Assembly (NCBI GenBank): GCA_021773015.1
Contig: JAJFKW010000004.1
Coordinates: 248,001-312,000, forward strand
Source: Woeseia sp.
GTDB taxonomy: Bacteria > Pseudomonadota > Gammaproteobacteria > Steroidobacterales > Woeseiaceae
Direction: 5' to 3'
Length of the DNA stretch: 64,000 nt
The notes below the pieces were generated by a model. That model was given only the letters and a program-made list of their open reading frames with translations. It was not told the DNA's origin and made no database searches. The translations under genes and the position numbers were made by a program. Shown here piece after piece: positions 61,466 to 64,000 of this stretch (the stretch's first letter is position 1; each line of letters opens with the position of its first letter).

Positions 61466-62206
61466 CTACCACGGATTGACTTTAATGATATCCAGCGGCT
61501 CAGCCGTATCCATGTCCATGATCATGCCGATATCCTCATCAAGTGTGCCAATAGGAACGAATCCTAAACGCGAATGAGACGAGCCGTATTCTTCCTTGGC
61601 CCTTTGGACGCGGCGCTTGTCTCGATCGCTTTGCGCTTTTAACTCAGACAGCGGCCTAATTTTTTCCACAATTCGGTCGAATCCGGCAGAGTACGGCTCC
61701 CAATATTCTGGACGTTGCTCCAAATCCGGTTTCCCTTCCTCGATTTGACTTGTAAGAAACTTCTGAAATTCGTCCGGATCCTCAGGCCTACGAGCGAATA
61801 CCGGAATGATTTCGGCGAAAGGTTTGGATTTAAGTTCGTCGTATCGAATCAATTCTTCGTCGATGTATTTCTTGGGCATCATTTCGAATCGGTCAAACGC
61901 AAACACCATGTAGTAGGGGCGTTGTTGATACAAAGTTTGGGCGCCATATACAAGAGCACATAATTGAACGAGCGCAATTACAGCCAAGTCGAATTTCAGG
62001 CTTGGTTTATCGTGTTTGTAAACGATAAGCGTCAGTAATGGACCTAAGACCAGATCGACGCCGACCAAAATCACGATAATGCTAAACGCTCCGGCAATGT
62101 AAAAAGTCACCCCGGGATACCAAACGAAGAAAATCACCGCGAATATAGTGATTACAACGCCTGCACTTATTAGCATATGAATCGCGGATGCCTTCCACCT
62201 GCTCAC
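61466..62206 (-). CDS. TfpX/TfpZ-type pilin accessory membrane protein
   Basis: 246 residues. Three or four hydrophobic helices in the first about 95 residues, with FFVWYPGVTFYIAGAFSIIVILVGVDLVLGPLLTLIVY as the main segments read in parts and KPSLKFDLAVIALVQLCALVYGAQTLY next, then a soluble charged C-terminal domain (FDRFEMMPKKYIDEE onward). The D-LVLGPLLTLIVY motif is typical of the TfpX/TfpZ (FimB-like) family that stabilises type IV pilin subunits. No pilin gene is adjacent, so it is an orphan here and its task in this place is unclear. Confidence 0.78.
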   Translation of the reverse strand: MSRWKASAIHMLISAGVVITIFAVIFFVWYPGVTFYIAGAFSIIVILVGVDLVLGPLLTLIVYKHDKPSLKFDLAVIALVQLCALVYGAQTLYQQRPYYMVFAFDRFEMMPKKYIDEELIRYDELKSKPFAEIIPVFARRPEDPDEFQKFLTSQIEEGKPDLEQRPEYWEPYSAGFDRIVEKIRPLSELKAQSDRDKRRVQRAKEEYGSSHSRLGFVPIGTLDEDIGMIMDMDTAEPLDIIKVNPW

Positions 62207-62400
62207 GACACGCCTCCAAAAAACCGCTTTGATTCAACCAATTTTCGACAGCGAAATTATATTTCGCAATAGGCTAGTCTACAAAACGAATTTCACATTT
62301 TAGAGATATCGTGGGCGGATATGGGTAGCCTCTGGAAACATGAGGCAGTTAGCAATGGCGCAAGCCTGTTGCGTGCTAAGCGAGTGACCAACTCTGCTTC

Positions 62401-62505
62401 TTAGACGTTTATTTTTCCGATAGCTATTCCGAAGAGAATTGCACCTATGCTAATGGCAGCAGCAATACCGCCAATCTTGCAAATCAGAAGTATCAAATCC
62501 AGCAT
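62401..62505 (-). CDS. 34-residue hydrophobic peptide
   Basis: ATG at 62505 is preceded by GAGG at a spacing of six bases and opens a 34-codon frame ending in TAA at 62401. The peptide is one membrane helix, MLDLILLICKIGGIAAAISI then GAILFGIAIGKINV, with small-residue GxxxG-like spacing. Nothing else occupies this 460-bp stretch between the pilin-accessory-like gene and the third receptor. Could be a small membrane protein of regulatory or toxin-like kind, or chance; the good ribosome binding site supports translation. Confidence 0.5.
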   Translation of the reverse strand: MLDLILLICKIGGIAAAISIGAILFGIAIGKINV

Positions 62506-62625
62506 ATAGCACCTCATTGAGTATTCGCCGACGACCGCTTTCAGCCGCGCCGTAGCTCATTGGATGCCAACCAGTCGCTTGAAGAAATGCGTAATTTTAC
62601 CTATGGGCGAGATCTTTGATGCAAA

Positions 62626-62649
62626 AAAAAGCCCCTTGCGGGGCTTTTT
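62626..62649 (-). terminator. intrinsic terminator after third TonB receptor
   Basis: AAAAAGCCCC and its exact complement around a 4-base loop; the minus strand continues as a run of eight T in total. It lies 20 bp after the receptor stop. A textbook Rho-independent terminator. Confidence 0.92.
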
Positions 62650-62668
62650 CATGTAGCGATCTACTAAA

Positions 62669-64000
62669 TTACTCGAAAGTCGCGCTGAATGTCACACCGT
62701 AGGTTCTCGGCTGATTGGGATAGCCACTAAAACTACCGTCTTGTGCCACTGACGGGAACGTGCTCAACAAAAACTCGTCGTCAGTCAGATTGCGGCCCCA
62801 CAGCAGAATTTGATATCCGTTGTCCCATGAAACGCCGGCACTCGCATTGATGACGCTTTCTTCGCGTGAAGCAATGTCGAATGGAACGTTTTCAACGATT
62901 TGCACCTCGTCTTCAAATCGATATTCGGCGCGAATGAAACCGGTCTTGTCTGCGCCAATATCGAATTCGTATGTGCCCGAAGTCGAGATGCTCACCTCGT
63001 GCACGCCTGCCGGTGCGGTACCGCTCAGATCCTCGATTCCGTCCACACCATTGCCGTTAGGAAAGGAATCATATTCGGGATCCAGCAAAGTTGCCGCAAA
63101 CGACCATTTAAAGGAATCGGTCGGCACCCACAATGCCTCGATTTCCAAACCCGTCGTTGACTGTTTGCCGGCATTCACTAACGCGAATCCCGTGCCCGTG
63201 AACACATTCGATTGGAAGCCTTCGATTTCTTGGTCGAAGATAGCGACGTTCACGTAATGTGGACCCCATCGACCTTTCATACCGATTTCGTAAACGGTCG
63301 AATCTTCGGGCCCTGCGAATCGAGTCCGATCAACGAGATTAGGAACACCTAAACCGGCCGCTATTAGGGCCGGAATATCGCCAGCGACAGGGCGCGTATC
63401 GCGGCTCAGATTCCAAGATGTCGCTTTAAAGCCCGTCGCGGCACTTGCGTAGACATTGATCGTGTCGGTTGCATCAAACGCGATTCGCGCAGTCCATGTC
63501 GTTTCCGAGTCGCTCGATTTGCCGTTTTCAACGGCATTCGGAAAACTAACAACCGGCGGTAGTAGCTGCAATTGGCCTTGCACGCTATCCGGCCCGAGCA
63601 GCGGATTGCAGGCAGGTCCCGTTGCTGCGGTACATATGACCGGGCTAAATGCTTGTGCAGCCCCCGCAGCAGCCGGATTGGCAGCAATATTCGCGGGTGT
63701 CGGCGGCAATCCACCGGTCAGTTGCCCGAATATCAAGCCAAAACCAACAGGCACCAAATCTACAGTCGAGAAAACGTCCGTGTTGGTTTGCCGTACGAAC
63801 GCATCTTTTTCTACGTTGGTAAAGTTTGCGCCTAAGGTAATCGTCGCCCGATCAGAAACATGCCAGTCAATTTGCCCGAAAATCGAGTACGTCTGATCGT
63901 CCTGGCCCGAATCTTCAATCGTGCCCTGGCCTGATGCCAGGAATGTTCCAGCGGGCACTCCCAAGGATGACTCTATTAAGGTAACCGCCCCACCGGTCAA
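62669..64000 (-). CDS. TonB-dependent receptor, C-terminal part (runs off window)
   Basis: The last about 443 residues of a receptor barrel; the signal peptide and plug lie beyond the right edge. TGFKATSWNLSRD and WGRNLTDDEFLLSTFPSVAQ are typical late barrel strands, and the chain ends in GVTFSATFE, an aromatic-rich closing strand. An Ala/Gly/Pro-rich loop (NIAANPAAAGAAQAF) is an extracellular insert. The reading frame continues past base 64000. Substrate unknown; third such receptor in the window. Confidence 0.9.
   Translation of the reverse strand: MTGGAVTLIESSLGVPAGTFLASGQGTIEDSGQDDQTYSIFGQIDWHVSDRATITLGANFTNVEKDAFVRQTNTDVFSTVDLVPVGFGLIFGQLTGGLPPTPANIAANPAAAGAAQAFSPVICTAATGPACNPLLGPDSVQGQLQLLPPVVSFPNAVENGKSSDSETTWTARIAFDATDTINVYASAATGFKATSWNLSRDTRPVAGDIPALIAAGLGVPNLVDRTRFAGPEDSTVYEIGMKGRWGPHYVNVAIFDQEIEGFQSNVFTGTGFALVNAGKQSTTGLEIEALWVPTDSFKWSFAATLLDPEYDSFPNGNGVDGIEDLSGTAPAGVHEVSISTSGTYEFDIGADKTGFIRAEYRFEDEVQIVENVPFDIASREESVINASAGVSWDNGYQILLWGRNLTDDEFLLSTFPSVAQDGSFSGYPNQPRTYGVTFSATFE

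Noticed and set aside
1-64000. CRISPR arrays, insertion sequences, integrases, tRNA or rRNA genes
   Set aside because: No regularly spaced repeats, transposase motifs, cloverleaf-like or ribosomal sequence was seen anywhere in the window.

Overview
The window reads as a catabolic island from a heterotrophic, probably marine Gammaproteobacterium. This rests on TonB-dependent receptors with AQ-EEIVVTAQ-type plugs, a paa operon of the PaaX/PaaABCDE type, a TfpX/TfpZ-type pilin accessory gene, a DUF6491 lipoprotein-like gene and moderate GC content. No rRNA, tRNA, CRISPR array, transposase or phage gene was recognised. Almost every gene is intact and most sit in tightly overlapping operons (ATGA, GTGA and TAGTG junctions).

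Left part (1-4.6 kb): an aldehyde dehydrogenase cut by the window edge diverges from an IclR regulator. The IclR gene is co-transcribed with a HAD hydrolase, a class III aminotransferase and a Tm-1-like/UPF0261 protein.

Aryl-CoA part (4.6-27.3 kb): two minus-strand operons flank a MarR regulator. The first encodes a hotdog thioesterase, a flavin monooxygenase/OYE fusion of the 2-aminobenzoyl-CoA (or salicylyl-CoA) monooxygenase/reductase type, a second OYE, a CoA ligase, a thiolase-like protein, a DUF35-SDR fusion, a metal-dependent cyclase-family hydrolase, an SDR and a two-subunit Rieske dioxygenase. The second encodes an IorAB-like 2-oxoacid oxidoreductase, an SDR, an enoyl-CoA hydratase, an acyl-CoA dehydrogenase and a RidA-like deaminase. 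Near-identical AT-rich palindromes lie in front of marR, in front of iorA and, more weakly, in front of the fusion monooxygenase, suggesting one MarR regulon. A plausible but unproven reading is oxidation of an indole-type compound to isatin, ring opening to isatinate, decarboxylation to 2-aminobenzoyl-CoA by IorAB, and dearomatisation plus beta-oxidation. A Na+/solute symporter with a 37-residue partner, a lipoprotein cyclase and an EthD protein are transcribed the other way.

Phenylacetate part (27.3-36.5 kb): paaZ and paaK on one strand, paaX, paaI and paaABCDE on the other. The paaF/G/H/J beta-oxidation genes are absent from the window.

Amide/amine part (36.5-49.6 kb): a clear penicillin G acylase orthologue carried as a lipoprotein, a TonB receptor, and an eight-gene operon with aldehyde dehydrogenase, aromatic amine dehydrogenase heavy and TTQ light chains, two c-type cytochromes, a DUF485/ActP-type symporter pair and a lipoprotein amidase. 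These fit a route from aryl-acyl amides and aryl-ethylamines to arylacetates, feeding the paa genes.

Right part (49.6-64 kb): a sulfatase, MFS transporter, SDR, class III aminotransferase and APH-type kinase operon, a second TonB receptor, a Rieske monooxygenase plus MFS pair, a YbgC-like thioesterase, an orphan TfpX/Z-like gene, a small hydrophobic peptide, and the end of a third TonB receptor. Two receptor genes share TTAACATGTTAA-type palindromes upstream, and two are followed by an intrinsic terminator placed directly in front of a secreted hydrolase gene.
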